NCBI GenBank assembly: GCA_030425285.1
Contig: JAUIAY010000003.1
Location: 62,001-126,000 of the forward strand
Direction of reading: 5' to 3'
Length of the DNA stretch: 64,000 nt
DNA from: Bacteroidia bacterium
Lineage (GTDB): Bacteria; Bacteroidota; Bacteroidia; Flavobacteriales; Flavobacteriaceae
A program made the translations under genes and the position numbers. Shown in pieces: positions 52,838-61,941 of this stretch; position 1 is the first letter of the stretch, and every line of letters starts with the position of its first letter. Under the pieces are notes generated by a model that worked only from the letters and a program-made list of their open reading frames with translations, had not been told where the DNA came from and made no database searches.

Positions 52838-53926
52838 TTAATTAAGTTTTACCTGTTGTCCGTCAAGCAAGGTCTGTAGACCAGCCGTTGCTATTTTTTG
52901 TCCTGCTTCCAATCCAGATGTGACTAAAAACCCTTCCGATGTCAACGCTCCCAATGTAACAGGTTGGCGCTTGACAGTATGTTTGTCTTGATTTTCCTCA
53001 ATTACAAAAACAAAACGGCTTTCTCCATCTTCACCTACACTCACAGCTGGTATAACCAATTCTCTTTTAACTTGATCTTCCATTCCAAATTCAAACATAA
53101 CATTGGCGGCCATACCACTTTTTATGGCTTCGTCATTATCATTAATTGTTACTCGAATAGGATAGGTTGATGTATTCTGGTCTAAAGCAGGTGCTACTTC
53201 TGAAACTGTTGCATCAAATTGTTTATTGGGAATAGCTGTAAAAGACACCTTTACTTTCATCCCTTTATTCACATTGTTAATCACACTTTCCGGTAAACCC
53301 AATGCTATTTCAATTGCCGTTCCGGCATTCAATACACCAATAATTTGTCCAGGTGAGACATTTTCATCCACTTCAGCTACAACAGAAGCTATAGAACCAT
53401 GTTCTGGTGCATAGAGATACCCAAACTTAATTTGTTCGGCTTGAATGGACACGCTACGTTTAGCCGATTCAAAACTGGCCACAGCAGTTCTGTAAGAATT
53501 CTTGGCTGCTTCATAATCACTTAAGGAAGCGCTCCCTTTTTCATACAAGGTGCGAACACGATTTAAACTCAACTTGGCCGTATTCATTTGCGATTCAGCA
53601 CTATTCTTACTTTCTAACGCACTTTCATAGTTTAATCGCGCCTGCACGTTATCCAATTGCGCCAATAAATCGCCTTTCTTGACCTGTTGCCCCAACTTCA
53701 TATCTAGCATCACAATAATTCCCGTGTTCCTGAAACTTAAGTTGATTATTTTTTCGGTTTTTGCCGTGCCACTGAAATTTCTAACCTTTTCACCGCCTGA
53801 ATAGGCCACTTCTGTATACTTAACGGGTCTTAAAACCTCTGCCTTGGTTTCCTCCTTTTTACTACATGCCATAATCAGCATGGTTAAAAAGAGTATCCAA
53901 ATCTTACCTGTATTTTTCATAATCAT
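52838..53926 (-). CDS. RND efflux periplasmic adaptor lipoprotein
   Basis: A 362-residue membrane-fusion protein with a lipoprotein signal (ILFLTMLIMAC). It has the family pattern: FSGTAKTEKIINLSFRNTGIIVMLDMKLGQQVKKGDLLAQLD (lipoyl half-motif 1), a coiled-coil hairpin (about residues 95-165), YLYAPEHGSIASVVAEVDENVSPGQIIGVL (second half), a beta-barrel and membrane-proximal domain. It bridges the RND pump and the outer-membrane channel. It lies between the TolC gene (12 bases) and the pump gene (7 bases). Confidence 0.94.
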   Translation of the reverse strand: MIMKNTGKIWILFLTMLIMACSKKEETKAEVLRPVKYTEVAYSGGEKVRNFSGTAKTEKIINLSFRNTGIIVMLDMKLGQQVKKGDLLAQLDNVQARLNYESALESKNSAESQMNTAKLSLNRVRTLYEKGSASLSDYEAAKNSYRTAVASFESAKRSVSIQAEQIKFGYLYAPEHGSIASVVAEVDENVSPGQIIGVLNAGTAIEIALGLPESVINNVNKGMKVKVSFTAIPNKQFDATVSEVAPALDQNTSTYPIRVTINDNDEAIKSGMAANVMFEFGMEDQVKRELVIPAVSVGEDGESRFVFVIEENQDKHTVKRQPVTLGALTSEGFLVTSGLEAGQKIATAGLQTLLDGQQVKLN

Positions 53927-53938
53927 TGTGATAGTTTA

Positions 53939-56275
53939 TTAATCTTCAACACTGGCTTTAAATTCAATAAATCGAGCAATAAATTCCTGACGCTCGTCTG
54001 TAGATTCCAGTAAAAAGAAATTTCCAATATAGCGTTCCAAAGTCAACATAACCAATAAGTAATTGTAAGTTGCATTACTACTGGCCAATTGTGCTTTTAA
54101 ATAATTATTTTGAGCGTCCAACAGCTGAATAATATTGACAGCACCATTCTCATAAGAGGTTTGAGTCAGCTCTAAAACTTCCTTTGCCGTCTCTTCAAAT
54201 ACTTTTGACAATTCTATATTGGTAATTTGATTGATAATATTTAAAACGGCATCATTGATATTCTTTTCAATTTCCAACTTAATATTATCCGAAGCAATAC
54301 CTAACTGGTCTTTTTGAATAGTTGCAATCTGTTGATTAATATTCTGCTTATTCTGATTGAAGATTGGCAACGACAAATTCACGCCAACATTATAAAACCC
54401 ATCAGGTGGTGTCGTTAAAAAAGCCGGAAATGTGCTACCTGCTCCGCTTCTGGAAAAAACATAGTTATACTGTCCTTGTAAAGCTACCGTTGGTAAAAAA
54501 CGCCCTGGACCAAATAGTTTTTCACTTCGTTCGGTAGCTAATAAATTATAATCTAAATATTTTAACTCTGGTGAATTTGCTAACGCTTCCTGAACCAAAA
54601 ACTGTATAAATGGTTTGCGTTCTAAAGGGTCATTTAATAAATTACTGAAATCGTGATAATCATAGGCTTCAAAAACACCTTGGTCTAATTCCACCTCATT
54701 CACATCAATACTATACTCAATTGGATTATTCAGCAATTGGTTCAATACATAAAACCCTTGTTTGAGTTGGTTAATAGATTCAATATTATCCTGCATATTC
54801 TGAACCAGTTCACTTCGAAATCGTAGTACGTCCGATTTACCTGATTGTCCAGCTTCGAAATTTTGTGCTGCAATTTGTAAATTACGTTTGGTAAGGTTCA
54901 GGTTTTTGTTTTTAATTTTATAATTGGCCTTCAGTATCAAAGCATTAAAATACGCCGTTGCCGCCTCAAAGACAATATTCAATTGCTCTCTATTATAATC
55001 TTCTTGTTGGGCTTTTTGAAGAGCCTGCTGAATACCAATATTGGCATTAGCTGCTTCAGAAAATACCGTTTGCGACAAGGTGACATTGCCTGATGTTGAA
55101 AATTCGGGGTTTTGCCCGTTAGTGGCTGCTGCAAATTCAGGATCTACGTAACTTCCAGAAGCTGCTGCAGAAACATCTGGCAAATAATTGCTTTTGGCCA
55201 ATTGGGTATCCTTTTCTGAAAGGCGTACATTTTGCTGACTTTCCTGCAAAGTCAGGTTTTCTGCTATAACCTCTGTCATAACATCCACCAAACTATAATT
55301 TTTTTCAGCATCCATTTCTGAAGCATCACCTACAAAATTAGTAGTTGCTATCAAGCTATATTTTAAGGGAACTCCCAGTTTTTCAGCCGTATTGAAATTA
55401 ATGGTCAAGCTTTTGTTGAGCGTCAACAAGGAGGATGGTTCCGCAAAGTCATCATCTATAACAATAGATTCAACACTTAATGCAACTCTTCTAAAAAACT
55501 GATTAATTTGTGATTGGTCATGATTACTGGCCAAAAACCCATTTTCAACATCTTGAATAGGTGTCGTGGTGAATGAGGGAATATTTTTGGCAATTAACGC
55601 CTCTGAAATGGTTTTGATTTCAGCATCAGTTAAATACAATCCTCCTGCAAAGTAAACAGCATCGTATCCATCCACTGAATGTATAATATCATTCGCAGTT
55701 TCAAATGGCAATATGGTGAGGTTTAATTCCAGATCCCGTTCCAGATTGGGAATCATTTCAGCAATAGGTGTATAATCCATAACACCACGTTCTAAAATGA
55801 TACCAACATTTTTACAACCAACCAATTGCTTTAACAAGGTTAAATCTTCCTCATAAGATAAGGTTGTGAGTATAGACGTAAAATTGGCTTTGTCATTTTG
55901 TAAGGCTTCACTGGAAAGAAACTCCTTATTAACTGTACCAAACAATATGGTTGGTTTGGGATAGTCCTTTAATTGCGAAATAACCGCATTATTAATGTTT
56001 CCAAAGGCTACAATAATATCAACTTCAGAAAGCAACTGCTGGTAATTTTGAAGTGCCAATGTTGCGTCAAAATGATTTACCAATCTGGTAGCCCTGTCAA
56101 AACTAATAGTGGCATCTTCACCTACTACTGCTTTAATCTCTTCTTCCAATTCATCAATTAAAGCATCTATTTCTTCACTTTTACTATCTAACAAATAGCC
56201 TAATTCAAAAACTTTTTCTTGAGAGAAACCTGATAACCCAATAAAGAAGAGTAAACTTATAAACCAGAAGCGCAT
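53939..56275 (-). CDS. TolC-family outer-membrane channel fused to an N-terminal substrate-binding-like domain
   Basis: A 778-residue protein, about 300 longer than ordinary TolC homologues. After the signal peptide (FWFISLLFFIGLSGFSQ), residues about 20-320 resemble a periplasmic ABC-type substrate-binding domain of the YbbB/TrpX-like group: FELGYLLDSKSEEIDALI, DIIVAFGNINNAVISQLKDYPKPTILFG, NVGIILERGVMDYTPIAEMIP, GYDAVYFAGGLYLTDAEIKTISEAL, NIPSFTTTPIQDVENGFLAS. The TolC part (about 325-770) has the paired long helices with KSNYLPDVSAAASG, QNFEAGQSGKSDVLRFRSEL and TSYENGAVNIIQLLDAQNNYLKAQ. It heads the RND operon. A cell-wall-side sensor or recruitment role of the first domain is speculation. 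Confidence 0.88.
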   Translation of the reverse strand: MRFWFISLLFFIGLSGFSQEKVFELGYLLDSKSEEIDALIDELEEEIKAVVGEDATISFDRATRLVNHFDATLALQNYQQLLSEVDIIVAFGNINNAVISQLKDYPKPTILFGTVNKEFLSSEALQNDKANFTSILTTLSYEEDLTLLKQLVGCKNVGIILERGVMDYTPIAEMIPNLERDLELNLTILPFETANDIIHSVDGYDAVYFAGGLYLTDAEIKTISEALIAKNIPSFTTTPIQDVENGFLASNHDQSQINQFFRRVALSVESIVIDDDFAEPSSLLTLNKSLTINFNTAEKLGVPLKYSLIATTNFVGDASEMDAEKNYSLVDVMTEVIAENLTLQESQQNVRLSEKDTQLAKSNYLPDVSAAASGSYVDPEFAAATNGQNPEFSTSGNVTLSQTVFSEAANANIGIQQALQKAQQEDYNREQLNIVFEAATAYFNALILKANYKIKNKNLNLTKRNLQIAAQNFEAGQSGKSDVLRFRSELVQNMQDNIESINQLKQGFYVLNQLLNNPIEYSIDVNEVELDQGVFEAYDYHDFSNLLNDPLERKPFIQFLVQEALANSPELKYLDYNLLATERSEKLFGPGRFLPTVALQGQYNYVFSRSGAGSTFPAFLTTPPDGFYNVGVNLSLPIFNQNKQNINQQIATIQKDQLGIASDNIKLEIEKNINDAVLNIINQITNIELSKVFEETAKEVLELTQTSYENGAVNIIQLLDAQNNYLKAQLASSNATYNYLLVMLTLERYIGNFFLLESTDERQEFIARFIEFKASVED

Positions 56276-56295
56276 TAAAACGTATTTTTATGGGA

Positions 56296-56326
56296 TAAAA
56301 GTAATTGTAATTTTATTTTATACAAA
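56296..56326 (-). promoter_or_regulatory. Promoter of the RND efflux operon
   Basis: Minus strand: TTTG (56326-56323), a 19-base spacer and TACTTTTA (56303-56296). The -7 element differs from TAnnTTTG only in its last base. It lies 20 bases upstream of the TolC-fusion start. Confidence 0.55.
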
Positions 56327-56382
56327 GAGTTGAGTCAAAATAAATTAACAGTCTATTTTTTTATTAATGCGTTATGAAAGTT

Positions 56383-56390
56383 TACTTTTG
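56383..56390 (+). promoter_or_regulatory. -7 promoter element and Shine-Dalgarno-like site of pepT
   Basis: TACTTTTG is a perfect TAnnTTTG, 17 bases before the pepT start. A purine-rich AGAAGGA immediately precedes the ATG, unusual here since most genes in this window lack such a sequence; its contact with the ATG leaves little spacing, so its use is uncertain. Confidence 0.45.
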
Positions 56391-56407
56391 AAAAAAAATT
56401 AGAAGGA

Positions 56408-57649
56408 ATGATTAACAAACAACATATTATTGACCGTTTTATTGGTTATGTAACCGTAGATACAGAATCTGATCCTAAATCCGAAAGCACACCAAGTACC
56501 GCCAAACAATGGGATTTGGCAAATGCTTTAGCCGAAGAACTCAAAGCTATTGGTATGACTGATGTGACGATTGATGACAATGCCTACATCATGGCTACCT
56601 TACCGAGTAATGTAGACCATGAGGTTCCTACCATTGGTTTTATTTCGCATTTTGATACCAGTCCCGATTTTACAGGTGCTAACGTGAAACCGCAAATTGT
56701 TGAAAATTATAACGGCAAAGACATTGTCTTAAATGCAGAACAGGATATTGTACTGTCTCCTGATTATTTTGAAGATTTATTGTTATACAAAGGCCAAACC
56801 TTGATTACTACGGATGGTACGACACTTTTAGGTGCTGATGATAAAGCTGGAATTTGTGAGATTGTCTCGGCAATGGAATACTTAATCCAGCATCCTGAAA
56901 TTAAGCATGGACCTATTCGTGTTGGGTTTACTCCAGATGAAGAAATTGGTCGTGGTGCCCATAAATTTGATGTTGAAAAATTTGGCGCTGATTGGGCCTA
57001 TACCATGGATGGTAGTCAAATTGGCGAATTGGAATACGAAAATTTCAACGCGGCAGGTGCCGTGGTAACGGTGAAAGGAAAAATAGTACATCCTGGCTAT
57101 GCAAAAGGGAAAATGGTGAACTCCATGTATATTGCCACCGAGTTTATTAACTCTTTACCTCGATTGGAAACACCAGAACATACTGAAGGTTACGAAGGCT
57201 TTTTTCATTTACATAATATGAATGGTGCTGTAGAAGAAACCGTTTTGGAATACATTATCCGTGACCACGATAAAGGCCATTTTGAAGCGCGCAAGGAGAT
57301 GATGCAAAAATTGACAAACGAACTCAATGAGCAATATGGCAGAGAGGTTATTTCTGTTGAAATCAAAGACCAATACTTCAATATGAAGGAAAAGGTAGAA
57401 CCCGTTATACATATCGTAGATATTGCCGAAGAAGCCATGAAACAATTAAACATTAAACCGCTCATAAAACCTATTCGCGGTGGTACCGATGGTTCCCAAT
57501 TGAGTTATATGGGTTTGCCTTGCCCTAATATTTTTGCAGGAGGACATAACTTTCATGGTCGTTATGAATATGTACCTGTAGAAAGTATGCTTAAAGCTAC
57601 GGAAGTAATTTGCAAGATTGCGGAGTTGACAGCTAAAAAGAATAATTAA
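56408..57649 (+). CDS. pepT: Peptidase T (tripeptidase)
   Basis: A 413-residue M20B metallopeptidase: [13 protein letters not shown] (about residues 78-90), [28 protein letters not shown] with the catalytic Glu, [31 protein letters not shown], and [31 protein letters not shown] near the end with the last metal His. It removes the N-terminal residue from tripeptides in the cytoplasm. Full length. It is divergent from the efflux operon with 132 bases between. Confidence 0.96.
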   Translation: MINKQHIIDRFIGYVTVDTESDPKSESTPSTAKQWDLANALAEELKAIGMTDVTIDDNAYIMATLPSNVDHEVPTIGFISHFDTSPDFTGANVKPQIVENYNGKDIVLNAEQDIVLSPDYFEDLLLYKGQTLITTDGTTLLGADDKAGICEIVSAMEYLIQHPEIKHGPIRVGFTPDEEIGRGAHKFDVEKFGADWAYTMDGSQIGELEYENFNAAGAVVTVKGKIVHPGYAKGKMVNSMYIATEFINSLPRLETPEHTEGYEGFFHLHNMNGAVEETVLEYIIRDHDKGHFEARKEMMQKLTNELNEQYGREVISVEIKDQYFNMKEKVEPVIHIVDIAEEAMKQLNIKPLIKPIRGGTDGSQLSYMGLPCPNIFAGGHNFHGRYEYVPVESMLKATEVICKIAELTAKKNN

Positions 57650-57678
57650 TGCTAAACCCCAAATACACAACAGCTTAA

Positions 57679-58242
57679 ATGAAAAAAAAATTAGCGACCA
57701 TATTATTATGTGGAATTGCTTTATTCGCTCAATCTCAAGAAGCAACCGTAGAAAAATCTGTAATAGGTATACAAACAGGGTTTCTTGGCATTTGGACTCA
57801 TGGCGAATTTAAGCTTTCTAACAGAATTGCTCTACGTGGAGAAATTGGTATAGATGCAGGAATAGCTGGCGGCGATAACTACGAAAACACAATTTATTTG
57901 TCTGCTCCAGTTATTACATTAGAACCTCGTTGGTATTACAATTTAAAAAAGCGAGTAAACAAATCTAGACGAATTGATGGTAATAGTGGAAATTTCATAT
58001 CTATAAAAACTAGCTATCATCCTGATTTGCTTATTACCTCTAGTGAAGACAATATTGATTTCATTAATGATATTTCAATAGTTCCAACTTGGGGTATTAG
58101 AAGAAATATTGGTAAGCATTTTAATTACGAAACAGGTTTAGGCATTGGCTATGTTCATTATTTTGAAAAGGAAAATGCTCCCCTAAAGGAGCAAAGTGAT
58201 ATTGCCTTAAATTTACATTTAAGAATTGGTTATCGCTTTTAA
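57679..58242 (+). CDS. Predicted outer-membrane beta-barrel protein of unknown function
   Basis: A 187-residue protein with a signal peptide (LATILLCGIALFAQSQ), alternating hydrophobic/polar strands (IQTGFLGIWTHGEFKLSNRIALRGEIGID, EPRWYYNLKK) and a C-terminal Phe in LNLHLRIGYRF, as in small outer-membrane barrels. I do not recognise a named family. It follows pepT by 29 bases on the same strand and precedes the YdeI-like gene by 11, so the three may share a transcript. Confidence 0.78.
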   Translation: MKKKLATILLCGIALFAQSQEATVEKSVIGIQTGFLGIWTHGEFKLSNRIALRGEIGIDAGIAGGDNYENTIYLSAPVITLEPRWYYNLKKRVNKSRRIDGNSGNFISIKTSYHPDLLITSSEDNIDFINDISIVPTWGIRRNIGKHFNYETGLGIGYVHYFEKENAPLKEQSDIALNLHLRIGYRF

Positions 58243-58253
58243 TAATATTTATT

Positions 58254-58853
58254 ATGAAAAAAGTCACATCCGTAGAAGAATATATAGAAAACAACAATCA
58301 CTTTGGTGAAGAATTAACGTTGCTTCGCAACATCATTACCAAAACCGAATTGGAAGAAACCCTAAAATGGAGCGCACCTGTTTACGCCCTTGATGGTAAA
58401 AATGTGGTGGGTTTGGGTGCTTTTAAAAATCATTTTGGTATTTGGTTCTTTAATGGCGTGTTTCTTAAAGATGAAAAGAATTTGTTAGTAAATGCTCAAG
58501 AAGGCAAAACCAAAGCTTTACGCCAAATGCGTTTTGATAGTATTGATGACATAGACCAAGCAGCTGTTCTTGCCTATGTAAAAGAGGCTATAGAAAACCA
58601 AAAACTGGGTAAAGAAATCAAACCAGAACGCAAAGGCAAAAGCGTAACAATTCCAAATGAGCTAAAAACACTATTTAAAAGCCAACCTGATGTTCACCAG
58701 AGTTTTAAGGCCTTAACTCCTGGCAAGCAACGGGAATACTGTGAACACATCGAATCTGCCAAGCGTGAGGCTACCAAACAATCGCGTTTGGAAAAAATCA
58801 CACCAATGATTCTGCAAGGTATTGGTTTGCATGATAAGTATAAAAACTGCTAG
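58254..58853 (+). CDS. YdeI/DUF1801-family protein
   Basis: A 199-residue soluble protein. Residues about 5-110 carry a DUF1801 domain (LRNIITKTELEETLKWSAPVYALDGKNVVGLGAFKNHFGIWFFNG), and the C-terminus (about 130-190) carries the YdeI-like SFKALTPGKQREYCEHIESAKREATKQSRLEKI element. Family members are linked in some organisms to bacteriocin protection or heat-shock folding, without a settled role. It ends just before a strong terminator. Confidence 0.87.
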   Translation: MKKVTSVEEYIENNNHFGEELTLLRNIITKTELEETLKWSAPVYALDGKNVVGLGAFKNHFGIWFFNGVFLKDEKNLLVNAQEGKTKALRQMRFDSIDDIDQAAVLAYVKEAIENQKLGKEIKPERKGKSVTIPNELKTLFKSQPDVHQSFKALTPGKQREYCEHIESAKREATKQSRLEKITPMILQGIGLHDKYKNC

Positions 58854-58873
58854 TGATTAGTGATTAGTGAAAT

Positions 58874-58907
58874 AAAAAAACTCCGAAGTTTCCTTCGGAG
58901 TTTTTTT
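58874..58907. terminator. Bidirectional terminator between the YdeI-like gene and yajC
   Basis: A-run, CTCCGAAG (58881-58888), loop TTTC, CTTCGGAG (58893-58900), seven T. The perfect 8-bp stem extends as A:T pairs. It lies between two convergent genes. Confidence 0.93.
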
Positions 58908-58927
58908 ATAATAAATTGAATTGAATC

Positions 58928-59215
58928 TTATTTAGCAGGAGTATTCAATTTTCTGCTCATTTCCATGGAAATCGCCGACTTATCAAATTTTATTTTACCT
59001 GCCAAGGTTTCAATCACACAGCTTCCGTCTTTATCATTCAGTTCAACAATCTTACCATGCATGCCGCTTTTGGTAATGACTTTGTCTCCCTTTTTTAACT
59101 CGGCTGCGAATTTTTTCTCTTGCTTTTGACGTTTCATCTGTGGCGCAATCATGAAGAAATACACAACTACAAACATTAAAATAAACGGCAAAAACGTACT
59201 AATACTTTCTCCCAT
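58928..59215 (-). CDS. yajC: Preprotein translocase subunit YajC
   Basis: A 95-residue protein with one N-terminal membrane helix (TFLPFILMFVVVYFFMIAP, about residues 5-23) and the YajC domain QMKRQKQEKKFAAELKKGDKVITKSGMHGKIVELND. It joins SecDF in assisting protein export. It starts 3 bases after the DUF1573 gene. Confidence 0.95.
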   Translation of the reverse strand: MGESISTFLPFILMFVVVYFFMIAPQMKRQKQEKKFAAELKKGDKVITKSGMHGKIVELNDKDGSCVIETLAGKIKFDKSAISMEMSRKLNTPAK

Positions 59216-59218
59216 AAA

Positions 59219-59710
59219 TTATTTTACTTGCGGTACAGCTGGTTGTGCCGGTTGTACAGCATTAGGATCTGGCTTTACAAAAGCAGTGATTTTAACAGTT
59301 TCCTTACCAGTTTCTGTATTAGCTGTAATCGTAACCGTTTTAGTAACCTTGTTCTTACCAGAACCGTTAAATTTTACAGTAAACTGACCTTTATCACCAG
59401 GAGCTAAAGCCTCTTTGCTCCAATCTTGAGGCACAGTACATCCGCAAGAACTTTTGATATCAGTAATTACCAAAGGAGCATCACCTGTATTGGTATAAGA
59501 GAAAACAGTTTCTACATTTGTTTTCGCTTCAATTTCACCAAAATCATGCTCGGTTTTATCAAACGAAAGTACAGGGAATTTAGAAGCAGCAGCATCTCTT
59601 TCAGCAGCTTCAGCTACATTGTTGTCATCAATCTTTTTTGTGGCATCTTCTTTACAAGATGTAAATGCGATTAAGCACATGGCACTTAATCCTAATATTA
59701 CTTTTTTCAT
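59219..59710 (-). CDS. DUF1573 lipoprotein
   Basis: A 163-residue protein with a lipoprotein signal (LSAMCLIAFTSC) and a DUF1573 immunoglobulin-like domain: FDKTEHDFGEIEAKTNVETVFSYTNTGDAPLVITDIKSSCGCTVPQDW, with the SCGC motif, then VKFNGSGKNKVTKTVTITANTETGKETVKIT. The C-terminus is a Pro/Ala-rich tail. Function unknown; anchored in the periplasm or outer membrane. The nusB-DUF1573-yajC order is common in flavobacteria. Confidence 0.92.
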   Translation of the reverse strand: MKKVILGLSAMCLIAFTSCKEDATKKIDDNNVAEAAERDAAASKFPVLSFDKTEHDFGEIEAKTNVETVFSYTNTGDAPLVITDIKSSCGCTVPQDWSKEALAPGDKGQFTVKFNGSGKNKVTKTVTITANTETGKETVKITAFVKPDPNAVQPAQPAVPQVK

Positions 59711-59756
59711 AATAAATTATTTTTGTTCGGGCCGTAAAAGTAAGAATAATTTCGAA

Positions 59757-60701
59757 TTACATCAACCCACGACCGGTTTTATTTAGCTTATCAACTTCTT
59801 TGTATTCCTTAACCAGCTTATCCAAGATACCATTTATAAAGATACTGCTCTTGGGCGTTGAGTATTCCTTGGCAATTTCCAAGTACTCATTAATGGTCAC
59901 TTTTACCGGAATTGATGGGAAATTATTGAGTTCGCAAATGGCCATTTGCAACAAAACATTGTCAATATCAGCTATACGGTCTGCATCCCAGTTTCGGGTT
60001 TTCTCGGAAATAGCTTCGTTTAATTCATTCTGATTCAATATGGTTTTTTTGAATAAATCCAGAGCAAATTCTCTATCGTCTTCATCTTTGTAGAGTTCTG
60101 GCAACAATTGTCTTTCAGGTGAATTGGCTTTTAATTTTCTTATTATTTTAAGAATAGCAGTATTGACAACTGGCAAATCGTCCGTCCACGTTAAATTTTG
60201 ATCTTGAAGATAATCGTACAATTTGTCGTTGGGAGCGATAATTTCTTTGTAAACATCAACGATAAAGTTTTTATCTTCTTTATAATCTGATGTTCGGGTT
60301 TGCATGTATTCTTTATACAAATCGCTTGCGAGCAATTCCTTAAAAATAACATCCACATACTCATTATCCAGTTCCCAATTGGTGATTTTATGGTCTTCAA
60401 AAGCCTGCTTCAGCGACGTGTTATTCTTTATTTGCTGAAGGACTTCGTTATTGACAAATTTACTGTTGGGATTCTTATCCTCTGATGTAGCCAGATGCTT
60501 TTTCTGGGTTTTTTCCAAGTGGTCTGCAGAGCGCTTCTGAAGTTCTATTAGCAGCGAAAGCATGAGCAAATAGAGATTGTACATATTATCCAAACTGCGT
60601 AGTAAAAACGTTTGGTCAGCTTTAAAATTACCGCCTTCGCCACCTTTATAGGCATAGATGGTCTGCATCACCTTAATACGTATATGTCTTCTATTTAGCA
60701 T
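59757..60701 (-). CDS. nusB: Transcription antitermination factor NusB, long form
   Basis: A 314-residue protein. The first 30 residues (MLNRRHIRIKVMQTIYAYKG) are typical NusB; a long helical insert (about 35-210) precedes the conserved C-terminal part RNWDADRIADIDNVLLQMAICELNNFPSIPVKVTINEYLEIAKEYSTPKSSIFINGILDKL. This expanded NusB is usual in Bacteroidota and about twice the size of E. coli NusB. It acts with NusE, NusA and NusG on rRNA transcription. It is followed by the DUF1573 gene. Confidence 0.93.
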   Translation of the reverse strand: MLNRRHIRIKVMQTIYAYKGGEGGNFKADQTFLLRSLDNMYNLYLLMLSLLIELQKRSADHLEKTQKKHLATSEDKNPNSKFVNNEVLQQIKNNTSLKQAFEDHKITNWELDNEYVDVIFKELLASDLYKEYMQTRTSDYKEDKNFIVDVYKEIIAPNDKLYDYLQDQNLTWTDDLPVVNTAILKIIRKLKANSPERQLLPELYKDEDDREFALDLFKKTILNQNELNEAISEKTRNWDADRIADIDNVLLQMAICELNNFPSIPVKVTINEYLEIAKEYSTPKSSIFINGILDKLVKEYKEVDKLNKTGRGLM

Positions 60702-60726
60702 ACTTACAAAGAACTTTTAATTTAAA

Positions 60727-60754
60727 GAGGCGAAAGTTATGCAACTTTCGCCTC
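60727..60754 (-). terminator. 12-bp hairpin between leucine dehydrogenase and nusB
   Basis: GAGGCGAAAGTT (60727-60738), loop ATGC, AACTTTCGCCTC (60743-60754). It follows the leucine dehydrogenase stop by 29 bases. The tail TTTAAATT on the minus strand is a weak T-run. Because a nusB -7 element lies directly upstream, the same hairpin would also form the 5' end of nusB mRNA. Confidence 0.75.
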
Positions 60755-60755
60755 G

Positions 60756-60763
60756 CAAAAATA
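60756..60763 (-). promoter_or_regulatory. -7 promoter element of nusB
   Basis: TATTTTTG (60763-60756 on the minus strand) is a perfect TAnnTTTG. Transcription would begin at or just inside the adjacent hairpin. No -33 TTG is evident. Confidence 0.45.
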
Positions 60764-60783
60764 ATACTATTTATTTTAAAAAC

Positions 60784-61887
60784 TTACTTTGAATTTTCCT
60801 TTTTTCTGGCATCAATTCTACTCTGTGCAATATTCAAAGCGGCATGGTTTGTTGTAATGTTATGTGTTTGTGCGTTCGATAATATCTCTAACGTCGTGTT
60901 GTAGATATTTTCGGTTTTACGCATAATCTCTTTTCTGTCATAACCTTCCAATTCGGCATAAACATTAATAATTCCGCCTGCATTGATTAAGAAATCTGGA
61001 GCGTACACAATTCCTCTTTCTTGAAGGATTTTACCGTGCTTTTCCTCTTCAGCCAACTGATTGTTTGCTGCTCCAGCTATGATAGAAGCCTTAAGATTAT
61101 ATATGGTATCATCATTAATCGTTGCTCCCAAAGCACATGGTGCATAGATATCCATGTCTTCGGCATAAATATTTTTACCACCATAGATTGTAACACCATA
61201 TTTAGAACGCACTGCTTCCAAACGCTCCTGGCTAATATCAGCAATTGTTACGTTGGCACCTTCATCAACCAAATGTTCCACTAAAGCTTCTCCAACATGT
61301 CCGATACCTTGTACATATACCGAACGACCTTCCAACACGTCACTACCAAATTTAAATTTAGCTGCTGCTTTCATACCCATAAAAACGCCATAGGCTGTTA
61401 TAGGCGATGGATTTCCGGCTCCTCCTTTGGATTCAGAAATACCCGTTACATAAGGTGTCACCTCACGAACGGTATCCATATCGGCAGTAGTCATACCAAC
61501 ATCTTCAGCAGTGATATACTTTCCGTTTAAGGAATGTACAAACTCACCAAACTTTTTCATTAATTCAGGTGTCTTTTGGGTTTTGGCATCACCAATTATG
61601 ACTGCCTTACCACCACCTAAATTCAAACCTGTGATAGCCGACTTAAATGTCATTCCTCTAGACAAACGCAAAACATCATTTAAGGCTTCCCATTCATTTT
61701 GATAAGCCCACATTCTGGTACCTCCAAGTGCAGGTCCTAAGACTGTGTTATGAATACCTATTATTGCTTTTAATCCTGTATCTTTGTCGTTGCAAAAAAC
61801 AACTTGTTCATGATTATCAAAAGATTGCTGACCAAAAACAGGGTCTGCTTTATGTAAATCTTTTGTGTTTATGACGTCTGTAACCAT
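60784..61887 (-). CDS. Leucine dehydrogenase (Glu/Leu/Phe/Val dehydrogenase)
   Basis: A 367-residue enzyme starting MVTDVINTKDLHKADPVFG. The frame opens 19 codons earlier, but the promoter occupies that stretch, so the shorter start is preferred. Motifs: LGGTRMWAYQNEWEALNDVLRLSRGMTFKSAITGLNLGGGKAVIIGD (catalytic Lys), TAEDVGMTTADMD, YGVFMGMKAAAKFKFG and the Rossmann VYVQGIGHVGEALVEHL. It deaminates branched-chain amino acids, chiefly Leu, with NAD. With HMG-CoA lyase in this window, it points to leucine catabolism. Confidence 0.93.
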   Translation of the reverse strand: MVTDVINTKDLHKADPVFGQQSFDNHEQVVFCNDKDTGLKAIIGIHNTVLGPALGGTRMWAYQNEWEALNDVLRLSRGMTFKSAITGLNLGGGKAVIIGDAKTQKTPELMKKFGEFVHSLNGKYITAEDVGMTTADMDTVREVTPYVTGISESKGGAGNPSPITAYGVFMGMKAAAKFKFGSDVLEGRSVYVQGIGHVGEALVEHLVDEGANVTIADISQERLEAVRSKYGVTIYGGKNIYAEDMDIYAPCALGATINDDTIYNLKASIIAGAANNQLAEEEKHGKILQERGIVYAPDFLINAGGIINVYAELEGYDRKEIMRKTENIYNTTLEILSNAQTHNITTNHAALNIAQSRIDARKKENSK

Positions 61888-61941
61888 TGTGTAATAATTA
61901 TTATTTAGGGTTGCGTTTATATATTTCATAAAAACGACGTG

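Noticed and set aside
49717-56275. Metal (CusA-type) efflux system
   Set aside because: The pump and adaptor lack clear methionine-rich metal-binding patterns; a hydrophobic-compound pump is more likely.
53939-56275. Two separate genes joined by a sequencing error
   Set aside because: The reading frame is continuous, with one signal peptide only and no break between the two domains, so a true fusion is the simpler reading; sequencing error cannot be fully excluded.
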